The notes: generated from the letters alone by a model not told the origin. Counted from the stretch's first letter, positions 26,865 through 36,097 are shown. The stretch: 45,671 nt of DNA from Vreelandella boliviensis LC1 (GCF_000236035.1 NZ_JH393258.1:271076-316746); one strand, 5' to 3'. A program made the numbers and translations.

Positions 26865-27344
26865 ATGAATTCCATATACCCGCATTGCGAAGTTATCGCG
26901 GCATATACACTAAGCGATGCCAGCGGCAATACGCTTGCCAAATCTACACCGGAAACCCCGCTACGCTATATACATGGGGCTGGGCAGATGATCGCAGCAC
27001 TTGAGACAGCTATGTCAGGACATCAAGCAGGGGACGAGCTTAGCGTTACGCTCAAACCCGAGCAGGCTTACGGCCAGCATCGTTCTGAACTGGTCTTTGA
27101 AGCGGTGCGTGAAAACCTACCTGCTGGCAAAGAGCTTCACATCGGCATGACATTGACACCGGGCGGCCAACAGGGAAAGTTTTCTTTAAAGGTGGTAGAG
27201 CTCACTGACCGAGGAGCCATCCTTGATGGTAACCACCCGTTAGCCGGTAAAACGGTCACTTGGCAGATAAAAATATTAGCCGTTAACCTACCTGATACAG
27301 ACTGGCAAGAAGCGCATCAGCCTATCAAGTGGGTTAACGTATAA
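26865..27344 (+). CDS. FKBP-type peptidyl-prolyl isomerase, SlyD-like
   Basis: A 159-residue SlyD-type isomerase: FKBP half-domains flank an insert-in-flap chaperone domain. Motifs are YIHGAGQMIAALETAM, GDELSVTLKPEQAYG and the later LDGNHPLAGKTVTW. The ATG at 26865 is preferred over a TTG at 26856 because GGGG lies 11 bases upstream of it. It lacks the His/Cys-rich nickel-binding tail of E. coli SlyD. Co-directional with arxD 92 bases upstream, it may help fold Arx proteins, but it could also be an independent housekeeping gene. Confidence 0.82.
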   Translation: MNSIYPHCEVIAAYTLSDASGNTLAKSTPETPLRYIHGAGQMIAALETAMSGHQAGDELSVTLKPEQAYGQHRSELVFEAVRENLPAGKELHIGMTLTPGGQQGKFSLKVVELTDRGAILDGNHPLAGKTVTWQIKILAVNLPDTDWQEAHQPIKWVNV

Positions 27345-27452
27345 AATAAAAACTGTAATATTTTTATTAAAAAGGCCTGGACAGCCTATCATTCCAAGTT
27401 TAACGCTATTGTCTTGGTTGGATTATCGACTAGGGTTCGATGGGTTTGCCAT

Positions 27453-28484
27453 TCAGAAAAACAGAAAAGTAGCAAAGCCCGCTAACATCGCCATCGCAAA
27501 AACGACCGCGACAAAGGCCACCAGCAGCTTAAACGAGAACAATGAGCGCAGTAGGATAAGCTCTGTCAGGCTGGCTCCAGCACTCCCAATAATCAACGCC
27601 AGCACCGTTCCGGCCCCCACGCCTTTTGCCATCAGCGCAGATGCTAACGGTATAACGGCTTCAGCACGGATATACAGAGGCACACCGATAATGGCGGCGA
27701 CGGGGATGGCAAAAGGATTATCGGCACCAGCATACTGTTCCAGCAGATCAGTAGGCATAAAACCATAGATCACGCTACCAATCGCAATACCAATAAGTAG
27801 GTATGGTAAAACGTCCACGAAGTCAGACCAGGCTTCACCCCATAAACCGCTGTATCTGTTTTTCCCTCGTTTCGGTTCAGTTGTTTGACTACCACAACCG
27901 CCACCTGATTGAGCGCCAGCCGATTCGGCGCTACCGCAGCCAACCGCAATTGGAGTGCTACTGCAACTACTGCTTTCACAATCGGTCGCTACTGGCTTGA
28001 CGCCGCAGCTATTGACGGAGGCTTCATACCCTGAAGCGGTATCCGTTGCGGCACGGCGCACGTAACGCTCGAAGCCAAAAGCCTGCAGTAACCAGCCGGC
28101 GGCCAAAGAGACAATGAGTGCCGCAAGCACGTAGATAGCGGTGAGGGTAAAACCAAAGGTGGCAGCCAACAGACCAACAACAATAGGGTTTAACAGTGGA
28201 GAGGCGAATAGGAACACCATCATAGGCCCAAACCCAGCACGTGCGCGAATCAGGCCTTTCAGCATGGGAATCGTCGAGCAACTACAGAAGGGTGTGATAG
28301 CTCCTAATCCCGCAGCGAGGAAATAGCTACGGTATCGGTTAGAACTCAATAAAGCCTCTACCTTGGACGGCGGAATATGGCGCTGAAGAGCCCCGACCAG
28401 GAAACTAATGCCAATAAACAAGGCCGATAGCTCGACCGCGAGAAAGGCAAACATGCCTAACGTATCTTGCCATTGAGAAGACAT
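27453..28484 (-). CDS. DUF318/ArsP-family permease with Cys-rich loop
   Basis: A 343-residue permease of the same family as the one at 1601-2608 but clearly diverged. The core motif TPFCSCST (C67, C69) is conserved. Between the two membrane halves lies a cytoplasmic loop with C160, C169, C174, C183 and C197 in a Gly/Ser-rich context. The loop could bind metal or a trivalent arsenical. It is divergent from the arsR gene and its ribosome site lies inside a 12-bp palindrome, so ArsR control is likely. Candidate role: export of arsenite or an organoarsenical. Confidence 0.83.
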   Translation of the reverse strand: MSSQWQDTLGMFAFLAVELSALFIGISFLVGALQRHIPPSKVEALLSSNRYRSYFLAAGLGAITPFCSCSTIPMLKGLIRARAGFGPMMVFLFASPLLNPIVVGLLAATFGFTLTAIYVLAALIVSLAAGWLLQAFGFERYVRRAATDTASGYEASVNSCGVKPVATDCESSSCSSTPIAVGCGSAESAGAQSGGGCGSQTTEPKRGKNRYSGLWGEAWSDFVDVLPYLLIGIAIGSVIYGFMPTDLLEQYAGADNPFAIPVAAIIGVPLYIRAEAVIPLASALMAKGVGAGTVLALIIGSAGASLTELILLRSLFSFKLLVAFVAVVFAMAMLAGFATFLFF

Positions 28485-28490
28485 ACCGAA

Positions 28491-28524
28491 CTCCTATAAT
28501 TCTAGATTAATCGAATTATAGGAG
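28491..28524. promoter_or_regulatory. Perfect 12-bp inverted repeat, likely ArsR operator
   Basis: CTCCTATAATTC (28491-28502) is repeated as GAATTATAGGAG (28513-28524) with a 10-base spacer. The left arm contains the permease ribosome site (AGGAG on the minus strand), and each arm contains TATAAT on one strand. Binding of a dimer here would block permease expression. Confidence 0.6.
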
Positions 28525-28556
28525 CTTAGATTGCATCTCTTGCACTCGTCAACTAT

Positions 28557-28576
28557 ATTTCTAGATATTTAGAAAT
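28557..28576. promoter_or_regulatory. Second dyad in the permease/arsR intergenic region
   Basis: ATTTCTA (28557-28563) is repeated inverted as TAGAAAT (28570-28576) with a 6-base spacer, in a very AT-rich stretch between the first palindrome and the tandem repeats. It may be a second regulator site or part of the arsR promoter. Confidence 0.4.
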
Positions 28577-28592
28577 AATATAAAAAAGAAAA

Positions 28593-28665
28593 CATAGCAC
28601 TGAAAAACATAGCACTGAAAAACATAGCACTGAAAAACAGGCATTGAAAAACAGGCACTGAAAAA
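28593..28665 (+). repeat. Short tandem repeats in the arsR leader
   Basis: Three perfect copies of the 15-base unit CATAGCACTGAAAAA are followed by two 14-base variants (CAGGCATTGAAAAA and CAGGCACTGAAAAA) and a degenerate one. They end about 20 bases before the arsR start, so they lie in the leader or promoter. Copy-number change could alter arsR expression. Confidence 0.85.
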
Positions 28666-28683
28666 GAGCACAGAGAAAACATC

Positions 28684-29010
28684 ATGGAGAGTTTTATGGA
28701 TCATGAGGGGGTCGCAGCCAGTTTGGCTGAGCTGGGCAATACGCACCGATTGGCGGTGTTTCGCTTTTTAGTCAAGGCTGGCCATCATGGAGCCTCTGTC
28801 GGAGAGATACAGAAAGCGTTGGATATTCCAGCTTCAACGCTATCGCATCACTTAGCACGAATGGCTAGAGTAGGTTTGATTAAGCAGGAGAAGCACAGCC
28901 GTACTATCGTCTGTATACCTAATTACCATCACCTACAAAATCTGATTGGCTTCTTACAGGCGGAATGTTGTATGGGCGAAAATATGGCGCCTGATGCGGC
29001 ATCTTTATAA
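28684..29010 (+). CDS. arsR: ArsR-family repressor with C-terminal Cys pair
   Basis: A 108-residue winged-helix regulator. The recognition helix region reads ALDIPASTLSHHLARMARVGL. The usual CVC arsenite site in the DNA-binding helix is absent. Instead cysteines are at C77 and as an adjacent pair C95-C96 near the C-terminus, similar in idea to the Acidithiobacillus ferrooxidans ArsR with a C-terminal CC site. It should release DNA on binding As(III) or Sb(III). The start may be 28684 or the ATG at 28696, which has GGAGAG six bases before. It is divergent from the permease. Confidence 0.85.
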   Translation: MESFMDHEGVAASLAELGNTHRLAVFRFLVKAGHHGASVGEIQKALDIPASTLSHHLARMARVGLIKQEKHSRTIVCIPNYHHLQNLIGFLQAECCMGENMAPDAASL

Positions 29011-29016
29011 ATGTCT

Positions 29017-29038
29017 ACCCTGGTTTAATCAGGGTTTT
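29017..29038 (+). terminator. Short hairpin terminator after arsR
   Basis: ACCCTG (29017-29022) pairs with CAGGGT (29030-29035) around a 7-base loop and is followed by TTT. A short stem and brief T tract make it modest, but it sits seven bases after the arsR stop. Confidence 0.5.
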
Positions 29039-29045
29039 AGAGAGT

Positions 29046-29067
29046 AAAAGGCCTTTATGTATAAGGC
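29046..29067 (-). terminator. Hairpin terminator at the end of the GAPDH-arsJ-MFS operon
   Basis: On the minus strand GCCTT (29067-29063) pairs with AAGGC (29055-29051), followed by CTTTTA. It abuts the stop codon of the MFS gene. With the arsR terminator it forms the boundary between two convergent units. Confidence 0.4.
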
Positions 29068-30231
29068 TCACCCCTGCAACCGCGGCACACGAATAAACAG
29101 CAACGCTAAACACGCTGCCAGCATCAACCCCGTGGTCAGCCATAGCGCACCGGCGCCATTTTGCTCAATCAATAAGCCAAACAGCAGCGGTGCACAGGCT
29201 TGCATCGCCCTGGCCGGGGCGATAATCAAGCCTTGGCGCTGCCCAAACCCTTTCGGGCCAAACAGCGCCAGCGGCAGTGTGCCGGAGGCAATCGTCATCA
29301 TGCCATTGCCCGCACCGTGCAGTAGCGCAAAGCCTGCCGCAGGCATACCCACTGTGGCAAGCAGTGCCGCACCTAGGGGGTGAAGCGTTGTCGCCACCCG
29401 TGCCGCCACCAGCGGATGCAAATGACGTAATAGCGCAAACTCGCCCAGTCGAGCGGCCACTTGCGCAGGCCCTACTAACGCCGCAGCGGCGACAGCCACC
29501 GAAAGCGATACGCCGGTTTCCTGCAAAAGTCTGGGCAGATGCGCCGCCATCGCCGTAGAGACAAACCAGCCCGCTGCAAACACATAGGCTAATAACATCA
29601 TCGCCAGGCGAGGACGCTCCGGCGGCGGTGACGATTTGTCGTCATCTTGCTGAGCCCTACCATCGGCAGCTTTGGGCAGGCAGGCATTCAACGGTAGGCC
29701 TATCACGATATGCAGCATGGCCCAGACGCCACAGGCTGCCCGCCACCCAAACTCATTTTCCAAAAGCGCTGTTAGCGGCCAGCCAATGGTGCTGGCAAAG
29801 CCTGCCAGTAGCGTTACACCGGTAATTGACGAGCGCGCACTACGCCCAAGAAGTCGCCCCAAGGTGGCAAAGGCGGCGTCGTATAAGCCCATCGCCATGC
29901 CAATGCCGACAATTAGCCAGGCGAACATTAAACTGAGAACCCCCTGGGAGAGCGCCATAATGACTAGGCCAATCGCCAAGACAGCGTTGGATACCATCAG
30001 CACGCCGCGCCCACCCTGCTGGTCTATCAAACGCCCTATGCTGGGGCCCAGCATGGCGGTTAGCAGCAAGGCGGCAGAGAACGCCGCAAACACCCAGCTT
30101 GACGATATCCCTAGCTCGCGAGCCATGGGCACCGCAAGGATAGCGGGCAAGTAGTAACTGGAGGCCCAGGCAAGGGTTTGCGCACTGCCTAAGGTGAGCG
30201 TTAGTCCTAGCCTGGACGAAGAGAGGATCAT
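29068..30231 (-). CDS. MFS transporter downstream of arsJ
   Basis: A 387-residue major facilitator with about twelve membrane segments split by a hydrophilic loop (residues ~195-210, KAADGRAQQDDDKSSPPPER). Its ATG overlaps the arsJ stop (ATGA), so it is the third gene of the GAPDH-arsJ unit. The substrate is unknown. The coupling suggests a second exporter of arsenic compounds, but it may be unrelated to arsenic. Confidence 0.82.
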   Translation of the reverse strand: MILSSSRLGLTLTLGSAQTLAWASSYYLPAILAVPMARELGISSSWVFAAFSAALLLTAMLGPSIGRLIDQQGGRGVLMVSNAVLAIGLVIMALSQGVLSLMFAWLIVGIGMAMGLYDAAFATLGRLLGRSARSSITGVTLLAGFASTIGWPLTALLENEFGWRAACGVWAMLHIVIGLPLNACLPKAADGRAQQDDDKSSPPPERPRLAMMLLAYVFAAGWFVSTAMAAHLPRLLQETGVSLSVAVAAAALVGPAQVAARLGEFALLRHLHPLVAARVATTLHPLGAALLATVGMPAAGFALLHGAGNGMMTIASGTLPLALFGPKGFGQRQGLIIAPARAMQACAPLLFGLLIEQNGAGALWLTTGLMLAACLALLFIRVPRLQG

Positions 30232-31478
30232 GCCACTTGTTTAGGCAGTGCCAATGCCATTAATGCGCTGGCCGCCACTAAGGCCGCGGACACCCACAGG
30301 CAGGCACTTAGCCCGTAGGCCATATACAGCCAGCCCGACAGTAGCGTGCCTACTAAGCGGCCCATGGCGTTGGCCATATAGTAGAAACCGACATCCATAG
30401 AGACGCCATCGGCGCGGGCATAATGCACAATCAAATAGCTGTGCCAGCTGGAGTTAATCGCAAACAGCACCCCAAAGGCGAGCAAACCGACGACTAACCA
30501 GCCAACTTGGGCCAAGGGCAGCATCGCCAACACAATCGCCAGCACTGCAAGTGCCGCCGCCCAGCCAGCGGTCAGTGCCCGGGCATCGCCTTTGATCAGC
30601 CGGGTTAATTTAGGCGCCTGGGTTTGTACCCCTCCGTAGCCAATCACCCATATCGCCAGCAGCCCACCGACCGTCCAGTGAGTCCAGCCGTGCTGATCGT
30701 ATAAAAACACCGGCAGTGCTACGACAAACCACACATCCCGCGCCGAAAAAAGGCAGAAGCGCGCCGCGGAGAGCACGTTAATCGCACGTGATTTTGAGAA
30801 GATTTCGGAGAACTTGGGTTTTACTTTTTGCCGGCCTAAATCCGCCTTGAGTCGCAGCAGTGAAAGCAGCAACACACCTCCTAGCATCACCGCCATAACA
30901 AACACGGCCGCCTGGAAGCCAATCAATGTTAGCAGCACGCCGCCAACAAAAAAGCCCAGCCCTTTTAGCGCGTTTTTAGAGCCGGTCAGCATCGCTACCC
31001 AGCGGTAGAGCGAGCTATTGGCGTTGGCGCTCTCTTTAGGTACCAACACTTTAACGGCGCTTTTAGCACTCATTTTGTTAAGGTCTTTGGCAATCCCCGA
31101 AATCGCTTGTGCGGCCATTACCCAGACAACGGTCAGCAGGCTAGCGGGCACCATCAGCATAACGAGGGCAATAATTTGCAGCCCAAGCCCCACATTCATG
31201 GTGCGGTTGAGTCCCAAGCGCGCACCCAACCAGCCGCCGACCAGGTTAGTCACTACGCCAAAGGCTTCATAAAACAGAAACAGCATGGCGATGGCCAACG
31301 GCGAGTAGCCCAACTGGTGGAAGTGCATCACCACCAACATGCGCAACGCACCGTCGGTTATCGTAAACGCCCAGTAGTTGCCGGTAATCAGCATGTATTG
31401 GCGCACCTCGAAAGGTAGCGCCTTTACTCGAGCACGCATGTTCAACAACGGCGATTCAGCCACGGCCCACCTGCTCAC
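30228..31478 (-). CDS. arsJ: ArsJ organoarsenical exporter (MFS)
   Basis: A 416-residue MFS protein that exports 1-arseno-3-phosphoglycerate, the unstable product made by the partner GAPDH from arsenate. Family-specific sequence is clear at the start ([40 protein letters not shown]). The reading frame opens at a GTG at 31478, overlapping the GAPDH gene by 23 bases. A GTG at 31463 or the ATG at 31439 ([13 protein letters not shown]) are alternatives because no strong ribosome site marks the first. Together with GAPDH it gives arsenate resistance without reduction to arsenite. Confidence 0.92.
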   Translation of the reverse strand: MSRWAVAESPLLNMRARVKALPFEVRQYMLITGNYWAFTITDGALRMLVVMHFHQLGYSPLAIAMLFLFYEAFGVVTNLVGGWLGARLGLNRTMNVGLGLQIIALVMLMVPASLLTVVWVMAAQAISGIAKDLNKMSAKSAVKVLVPKESANANSSLYRWVAMLTGSKNALKGLGFFVGGVLLTLIGFQAAVFVMAVMLGGVLLLSLLRLKADLGRQKVKPKFSEIFSKSRAINVLSAARFCLFSARDVWFVVALPVFLYDQHGWTHWTVGGLLAIWVIGYGGVQTQAPKLTRLIKGDARALTAGWAAALAVLAIVLAMLPLAQVGWLVVGLLAFGVLFAINSSWHSYLIVHYARADGVSMDVGFYYMANAMGRLVGTLLSGWLYMAYGLSACLWVSAALVAASALMALALPKQVA

Positions 31479-32487
31479 GCCCGACCATCAGGGCTAGCTC
31501 GGCGGTGCGGTTGGCATAGCCCCACTCGTTGTCGTACCAAGCGTAGAGCTTTAGCTGGGTGCCGTTGATCACCATGGTGGAGAGCGCATCGATAATCGAA
31601 CTGCGCGGATCGGTACGGTAATCGATCGACACCAGCGGGCGCTCTTCATAGCCCAAAATCCCTGCCAGCGGGCCATCGGCAGCGGCTTTCAGCGCCTGAT
31701 TTACCTCGTCGACGGTGACTTCGCGCTCCAGCTCGAACACCATATCGGTAAGCGAAGCGTTAGCCAGCGGCACGCGAATCGCATGGCCATTTAGCTTGCC
31801 TTCCAGCTCGGGGAAAATGGCGGTAATCGCTTTGGCCGAACCGGTCGTAGTGGGAATCAAGCTCATACCGCAAGCACGAGCCCGGCGTAGGTCTTTATGC
31901 GGCGCATCTAGAATCGTTTGGGTATTAGTGATGTCATGTACGGTGGTCATCGAGCCATGGCGAATACCAAACGTTTCCTGAATGACTTTGACCACCGGCG
32001 CCAGACAGTTGGTGGTGCAGCTAGCTGCGGTCACGATCTTGTGCTGAGCAGGGTCATAAAGATGGTCGTTCACCCCCACCACTACATTAAGCACGCTCGC
32101 CTCTTTCATAGGGGCACTTACCACCACACGCGCAACGCCTTGATCAAGATACGCCTGGAGTTTATCGGTGGTTTTCATTACACCTGAGCACTCAATGACA
32201 ATATCGCAGTTCGACCAGTCGCTATCGGCAATGGCTTTGTTGGCGCTAAAGGCGACGGACTTGCCGTCGAGAACAATGGCGCCATCCGTTGCCGCGATGC
32301 CCTTCCCGGGCGCCCAGTGCCCATGCACCGAGTCAAACTCCAGCAAATGGGCAAAGGTGGTCGCATCGCCGCCTGGGTCATTAATGCGCATCAATTCTAC
32401 CGAACCAGATTCTACCTGCGCCCACAAGCTGCGCAGCGCCAAGCGCCCAATACGGCCAAAACCGTTGATACCGATACGTAGTGCCAC
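31456..32487 (-). CDS. ArsJ-associated glyceraldehyde-3-phosphate dehydrogenase
   Basis: A 343-residue GAPDH. NAD-binding [14 protein letters not shown] opens the chain, the catalytic Cys157 lies in ASCTTNC, and the C-terminal [11 protein letters not shown] is complete. In this operon type it uses arsenate in place of phosphate to make 1-arseno-3-phosphoglycerate for ArsJ. The start is GTG at 32487 with a perfect AGGAGG site. It is the first gene of the operon, with an AT-rich palindrome just upstream. Confidence 0.92.
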   Translation of the reverse strand: MALRIGINGFGRIGRLALRSLWAQVESGSVELMRINDPGGDATTFAHLLEFDSVHGHWAPGKGIAATDGAIVLDGKSVAFSANKAIADSDWSNCDIVIECSGVMKTTDKLQAYLDQGVARVVVSAPMKEASVLNVVVGVNDHLYDPAQHKIVTAASCTTNCLAPVVKVIQETFGIRHGSMTTVHDITNTQTILDAPHKDLRRARACGMSLIPTTTGSAKAITAIFPELEGKLNGHAIRVPLANASLTDMVFELEREVTVDEVNQALKAAADGPLAGILGYEERPLVSIDYRTDPRSSIIDALSTMVINGTQLKLYAWYDNEWGYANRTAELALMVGREQVGRG

Positions 32488-32527
32488 GGGGGCCTCCTAA
32501 GCTGTCTGTTTTGCAAAAGCATAACGC

Positions 32528-32551
32528 TAACATACGTTTAAACATATATTA
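32528..32551. promoter_or_regulatory. 24-bp AT-rich palindrome upstream of GAPDH-arsJ operon
   Basis: TAACATACGTTT (32528-32539) faces AAACATATATTA (32540-32551); ten of twelve positions pair, with perfect CGTTTAAAC-like symmetry at the centre apart from one mismatch. It lies about 40 bases before the GAPDH start, where an ArsR-type repressor would act. It does not resemble the palindrome at 28491-28524, so a different regulator is possible. Confidence 0.45.
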
Positions 32552-32569
32552 ATGTTAAAAAAAAGAATC

Positions 32570-32602
32570 AAAAAACTGGCCCACTGATGAAAGGTGGGCC
32601 AG
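32570..32602 (-). terminator. Rho-independent terminator of the pst operon
   Basis: On the minus strand CTGGCCCAC and GTGGGCCAG (arms at 32602-32594 and 32584-32576) form a perfect 9-bp stem around a 9-base loop and are followed by six T's. It begins 16 bases after the pstB stop. Confidence 0.9.
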
Positions 32603-32617
32603 CTTGATTATCAAAGA

Positions 32618-33457
32618 TTAACCATAACGACCAGAGATATAATCTTCGGTTTTCTTCTGCGCGGGCGTTGAGAACATCACTTTGGTGTCGTTGTACTCAA
32701 TGATTTCCCCCAGGTGGAAGAACGCCGTGTAGTCCGCCACCCGTGCTGCCTGCTGCATATTGTGGGTAACGGTAATGATGGTGAACTTCTCTTTAAGCTT
32801 GTCCATCAAATCTTCGATAGTCGCTGTTGAGATCGGATCAAGCGCCGAGGTTGGCTCATCCATCAAGATCACATCGGGCTGAACCGCAATGGCACGGGCA
32901 ATACACAGCCGCTGCTGCTGACCACCAGAAAGCGAGGTACCTGGCTCATGCAGCTTGTCTTTAACCTCGTTCCACAGACCCGCATCGCGCAGTGCTTTCT
33001 CTACCAGCTCTTCCTGCTCAGCCTTACGGCTGACGATGTCGTGCATGCGTGGTGCATAGGCCACATTTTCAAAAATCGACTTAGGGAACGGGTTTGGCTT
33101 CTGGAATACCATGCCCACCCGACGTCGCAGCGCCACTTCGTCCATTTTCGGCGCGTTGACGTCACGGCCATCCATTTCGACCAACCCTTCAATTCTGACA
33201 GTAGGAATAAGGTCGTTCATACGGTTCAGGCAGCGGAGAAACGTCGATTTGCCGCAACCAGAAGGCCCGATCAGTGCCGTCACATTCTTCTGGAAAAGAT
33301 CAATATTGAGGCCATTCAGCGCCTGCGCCTTACCGTACCAGAGATTCAAATCACGCACGCGGATGCTCAGATCGTGACACGCTTGATCATTGCGCGTGTA
33401 AGGCTGCCCAACCGCCGGGGATTGCTGCTCACTCATTTCAGGTACTTGACTGTTCAT
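32618..33457 (-). CDS. pstB: Phosphate ABC transporter ATPase PstB
   Basis: A 279-residue ATPase with Walker [10 protein letters not shown], signature SLSGGQQQR and Walker B VILMDEP, in the PstB subgroup ([16 protein letters not shown]). I start it at the ATG at 33457 ([12 protein letters not shown]) because AAGGAAA lies just upstream; the longer frame to 33499 would overlap pstA without a ribosome site. It energises phosphate uptake by PstCA. No phoU follows in the window; the terminator comes next. Confidence 0.95.
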   Translation of the reverse strand: MNSQVPEMSEQQSPAVGQPYTRNDQACHDLSIRVRDLNLWYGKAQALNGLNIDLFQKNVTALIGPSGCGKSTFLRCLNRMNDLIPTVRIEGLVEMDGRDVNAPKMDEVALRRRVGMVFQKPNPFPKSIFENVAYAPRMHDIVSRKAEQEELVEKALRDAGLWNEVKDKLHEPGTSLSGGQQQRLCIARAIAVQPDVILMDEPTSALDPISTATIEDLMDKLKEKFTIITVTHNMQQAARVADYTAFFHLGEIIEYNDTKVMFSTPAQKKTEDYISGRYG

Positions 33458-33482
33458 AATAGTTTCCTTGAAAACGGTCGGC

Positions 33483-34649
33483 TTACCAGCGACGTTCAAA
33501 TTTCTTGCGTAACAGGACAGCGGCAGCGTTCAGCGAAATCAGAACTGCCAGAAGCACTATAATCCCGCCTGCGGTTTTTTCGACAAAGGCTCGATCAGGC
33601 TCACCTGCCCAGGTAAATACCTGGGCAGGCATCACCGTTGCCGCCTCGGTAAATGAGGCTGTCACGTCCGGAATAAACGCCACCATGCCCACGATAATCA
33701 GCGGCGCTGTCTCCCCCATTGCCTGGGCCAGACCAATGATGGAGCCCGTCATAATGCCGGGCATAGCCAGCGGCAATACGTGGTCTTTAACCACTTGCCA
33801 GCGCGAACAACCTACCCCAAACGCCGCATGGCGTATAGATTCTGGCACGCTGCGCAGTGCAGTACGTGTAGAAATAATGATCACGGGCAACGTCATCAGT
33901 GCCAGCGTCATACCACCCACCAAGGGGGATGAGCGTGGTACCCCGAAGAAGTTAATAAAAATCGCCAAACCCAGTAGACCAAACAAAATCGAGGGGATGG
34001 CAGCCAGGTTATTAATATTAATTTCAACCAACTGGGTAAGCCGGTTATCGGGTGCAAACTCTTCCAAATAAACCGCTGTCATCACACCGATAGGAAAGGC
34101 AATGGCCAGGGTGACGATCATGGTCATAACTGTACCGACGACGGCCGACAAGATGCCTGCCAGCTCCGGCATTTTTGAATCCCCTCGGGAAAAGAAGCCA
34201 GAGTTGAACTGCATCTCAACCTTGCCCTCTTCTACCAGACGGTCAATTCTGGCCATTTCTTCGTCATCAAGACGAACGCGATTCCCCTTTAGATATTGAT
34301 CCACCGAGCCATCCGCCAACACCCAACGATTCTGAGTAGTGCCCAGTAAGGACGGATCGTTGCGCATTTGCAGGGGGATAACCCGGACGACACTGCGGCT
34401 TATTAAGGTGGAAAAATCTCGATCAACCGCTGCCCGGCCATTTGTGGACGCATCCTCGGTGTAGTTGATTTCTATATTGATCATCGCCTGTTGGAAGGCT
34501 GGCAAGCCCTTGCTCAACATATCGGCAAAAAATATCAGCAAGAAGGCAGCGGCCAGCGCCAGGGCGCTCATCGAAATATATTTCAGGCGCGTAGATTTAC
34601 GATGGCGGCCCTTGAGTTGCTGGCTTATCTGATCGTATGAATCACTCAT
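33483..34649 (-). CDS. pstA: Phosphate ABC transporter permease PstA, long form
   Basis: A 388-residue permease, about 90 residues longer than E. coli PstA. The extra part is a hydrophilic periplasmic domain (residues ~60-155) between the first two membrane helices. The permease core starts near residue 165 and includes the EAA-like loop ([20 protein letters not shown]). Long PstA forms are common in marine and halophilic proteobacteria. It follows pstC after 15 bases. Confidence 0.93.
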   Translation of the reverse strand: MSDSYDQISQQLKGRHRKSTRLKYISMSALALAAAFLLIFFADMLSKGLPAFQQAMINIEINYTEDASTNGRAAVDRDFSTLISRSVVRVIPLQMRNDPSLLGTTQNRWVLADGSVDQYLKGNRVRLDDEEMARIDRLVEEGKVEMQFNSGFFSRGDSKMPELAGILSAVVGTVMTMIVTLAIAFPIGVMTAVYLEEFAPDNRLTQLVEININNLAAIPSILFGLLGLAIFINFFGVPRSSPLVGGMTLALMTLPVIIISTRTALRSVPESIRHAAFGVGCSRWQVVKDHVLPLAMPGIMTGSIIGLAQAMGETAPLIIVGMVAFIPDVTASFTEAATVMPAQVFTWAGEPDRAFVEKTAGGIIVLLAVLISLNAAAVLLRKKFERRW

Positions 34650-34664
34650 TGGGATATCCTGGCG

Positions 34665-35921
34665 TTACAGATTGTTGACGCGGTATTTGTCACGGAAGCG
34701 GCGAATCATGATCACCGACACGAGGTTCAACACGAGTGTCACCACAAAAAGCACCAGACCCAGTGCAAAGGCTGAGAGCGTTTCTGCACTATCAAACTCC
34801 AGGTCACCCGTCATGGCGGCAACAATCCGCACAGTGACGGTCGTCATCTCTTCCAACGGGTTAATCGTAAGATTGGGGCGCATACCGGCGGCCATCACCA
34901 CAATCATCGTCTCGCCCAGCGCCCGAGACATACCCAGCAGAGAGGCTGAAATAATGCCGGGTAGTGCGGCTGGCACCACCACGTCACGAATGGTTTCGCC
35001 TTTGGTCATCCCAAGTGCCAGCGACCCCTGGCGCATGCTATCGGGCACCGCATTGATAACATCGTCGGAAAGCGAGGAAATAAACGGGATGATCATAATG
35101 CCCATCACGATACCTGGAGCCAAAGCGTTGTTAAACGATGCATCCAAGCCAATGGCACCCGTTACTTGCACAATAAACGGAGCAACGGTAATCGCGGCAA
35201 AGAAGCCGTAAACCACTGTCGGGATACCGGCGAGAATTTCCAACATGGGTTTAGCAAAAGAACGCACACGGCTAGGCGCAAATTCGGCCATATAAATAGC
35301 CGAGAGCAGGCCTACCGGCACAGCCACGCACATGGCAATCGCGGTGATCATGAAGGTACCGGCGAATAGCGGTACCGAACCAAACTCGGCGCCACCGCTA
35401 GCGCCCTCGCCACGACCCGCGGCCATCAGGAAGCTGTTACCGGGCGCCCATGTCGTACCGGTAATAAATTCCCAGAAGCTGTACATCTGGAAGAAATTCA
35501 GTGCTTCGCCGACAATTGATATCAGAATACCCAAGGTAGTCAGGATTGAAATCGTCGCAGCGCCTGCGAGCACCCAGAGAATGACCGTCTCGATCGCCCG
35601 GCGCGCATGAAAATTGGAGCGAATAAACTTAATGCCTAAGGCGAGCCCTACTACCGCCACAGCGAGACTTGCCAAAAGCAGGGAAAAAGTAGGTATCTCG
35701 CTGCCTATCAACAACATGACAAAAGCGCCAAGCGCACTCACCAGTATGGCCGGCCCAGCCGTAGCCACCACAGCGAACCAGGCGTACTGGTCAGGCTGGG
35801 CATGCATCGACGTTCCAGATGCACGTACACGTGTGGCCTTGCTTCGCCCGACAAAAAAGGCGGCAAGCCCCAGCAGCAGAAGTACGCTGCAAAAAATCAA
35901 AAAAAGCTGGTTGGTCTGCAT
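34665..35921 (-). CDS. pstC: Phosphate ABC transporter permease PstC, long form
   Basis: A 418-residue permease with two or three extra N-terminal membrane segments before the conserved core. The EAA-type loop reads QGSLALGMTKGETIRDVVVP. It pairs with PstA to form the phosphate channel. It starts a transcript of its own: a Pho box at 35980-35997 lies 59 bases upstream, beyond the hairpin that follows pstS. Confidence 0.93.
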   Translation of the reverse strand: MQTNQLFLIFCSVLLLLGLAAFFVGRSKATRVRASGTSMHAQPDQYAWFAVVATAGPAILVSALGAFVMLLIGSEIPTFSLLLASLAVAVVGLALGIKFIRSNFHARRAIETVILWVLAGAATISILTTLGILISIVGEALNFFQMYSFWEFITGTTWAPGNSFLMAAGRGEGASGGAEFGSVPLFAGTFMITAIAMCVAVPVGLLSAIYMAEFAPSRVRSFAKPMLEILAGIPTVVYGFFAAITVAPFIVQVTGAIGLDASFNNALAPGIVMGIMIIPFISSLSDDVINAVPDSMRQGSLALGMTKGETIRDVVVPAALPGIISASLLGMSRALGETMIVVMAAGMRPNLTINPLEEMTTVTVRIVAAMTGDLEFDSAETLSAFALGLVLFVVTLVLNLVSVIMIRRFRDKYRVNNL

Positions 35922-35979
35922 CGTTAATATCTCAGGTTAACCAATGGATCCGTTTGCCGAGTCACCTTAAGGCAAGAAC

Positions 35980-35997
35980 ATGACAACCATGTGACAA
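35980..35997 (-). promoter_or_regulatory. Pho box upstream of pstC
   Basis: The minus strand reads TTGTCACATGGTTGTCAT, two PhoB heptamers (CTGTCAT consensus; 5 and 6 of 7) with the normal 4-base spacing. It lies 59 bases before the pstC start and gives pstCAB a second, phosphate-controlled promoter. Confidence 0.7.
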
Positions 35998-36048
35998 CCC
36001 TTCTCCCACTAGCGAACAGCGGCTGTCCCAAGACTTTTATGAAAAGCA

Positions 36049-36078
36049 AGAAGCCGGCAGCGTGGGCTGCCGGCTTCT
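36049..36078 (-). terminator. Strong hairpin between pstS and pstC
   Basis: AGAAGCCGGCAG (36049-36060) and CTGCCGGCTTCT (36067-36078) form a perfect 12-bp stem with a 6-base loop, 19 bases after the pstS stop. In the minus direction it is followed by TGCTTTTC, a broken T tract. It may terminate or attenuate transcription and protect the pstS mRNA, giving more binding protein than permease. Confidence 0.8.
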
Positions 36079-36097
36079 CTGCTGTCGTAAGGCTAAC

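Noticed and set aside
28593..28665. Repeats before arsR as a mini CRISPR array
   Set aside because: The units are directly adjacent with no unique spacers and no cas genes; they are plain tandem repeats.
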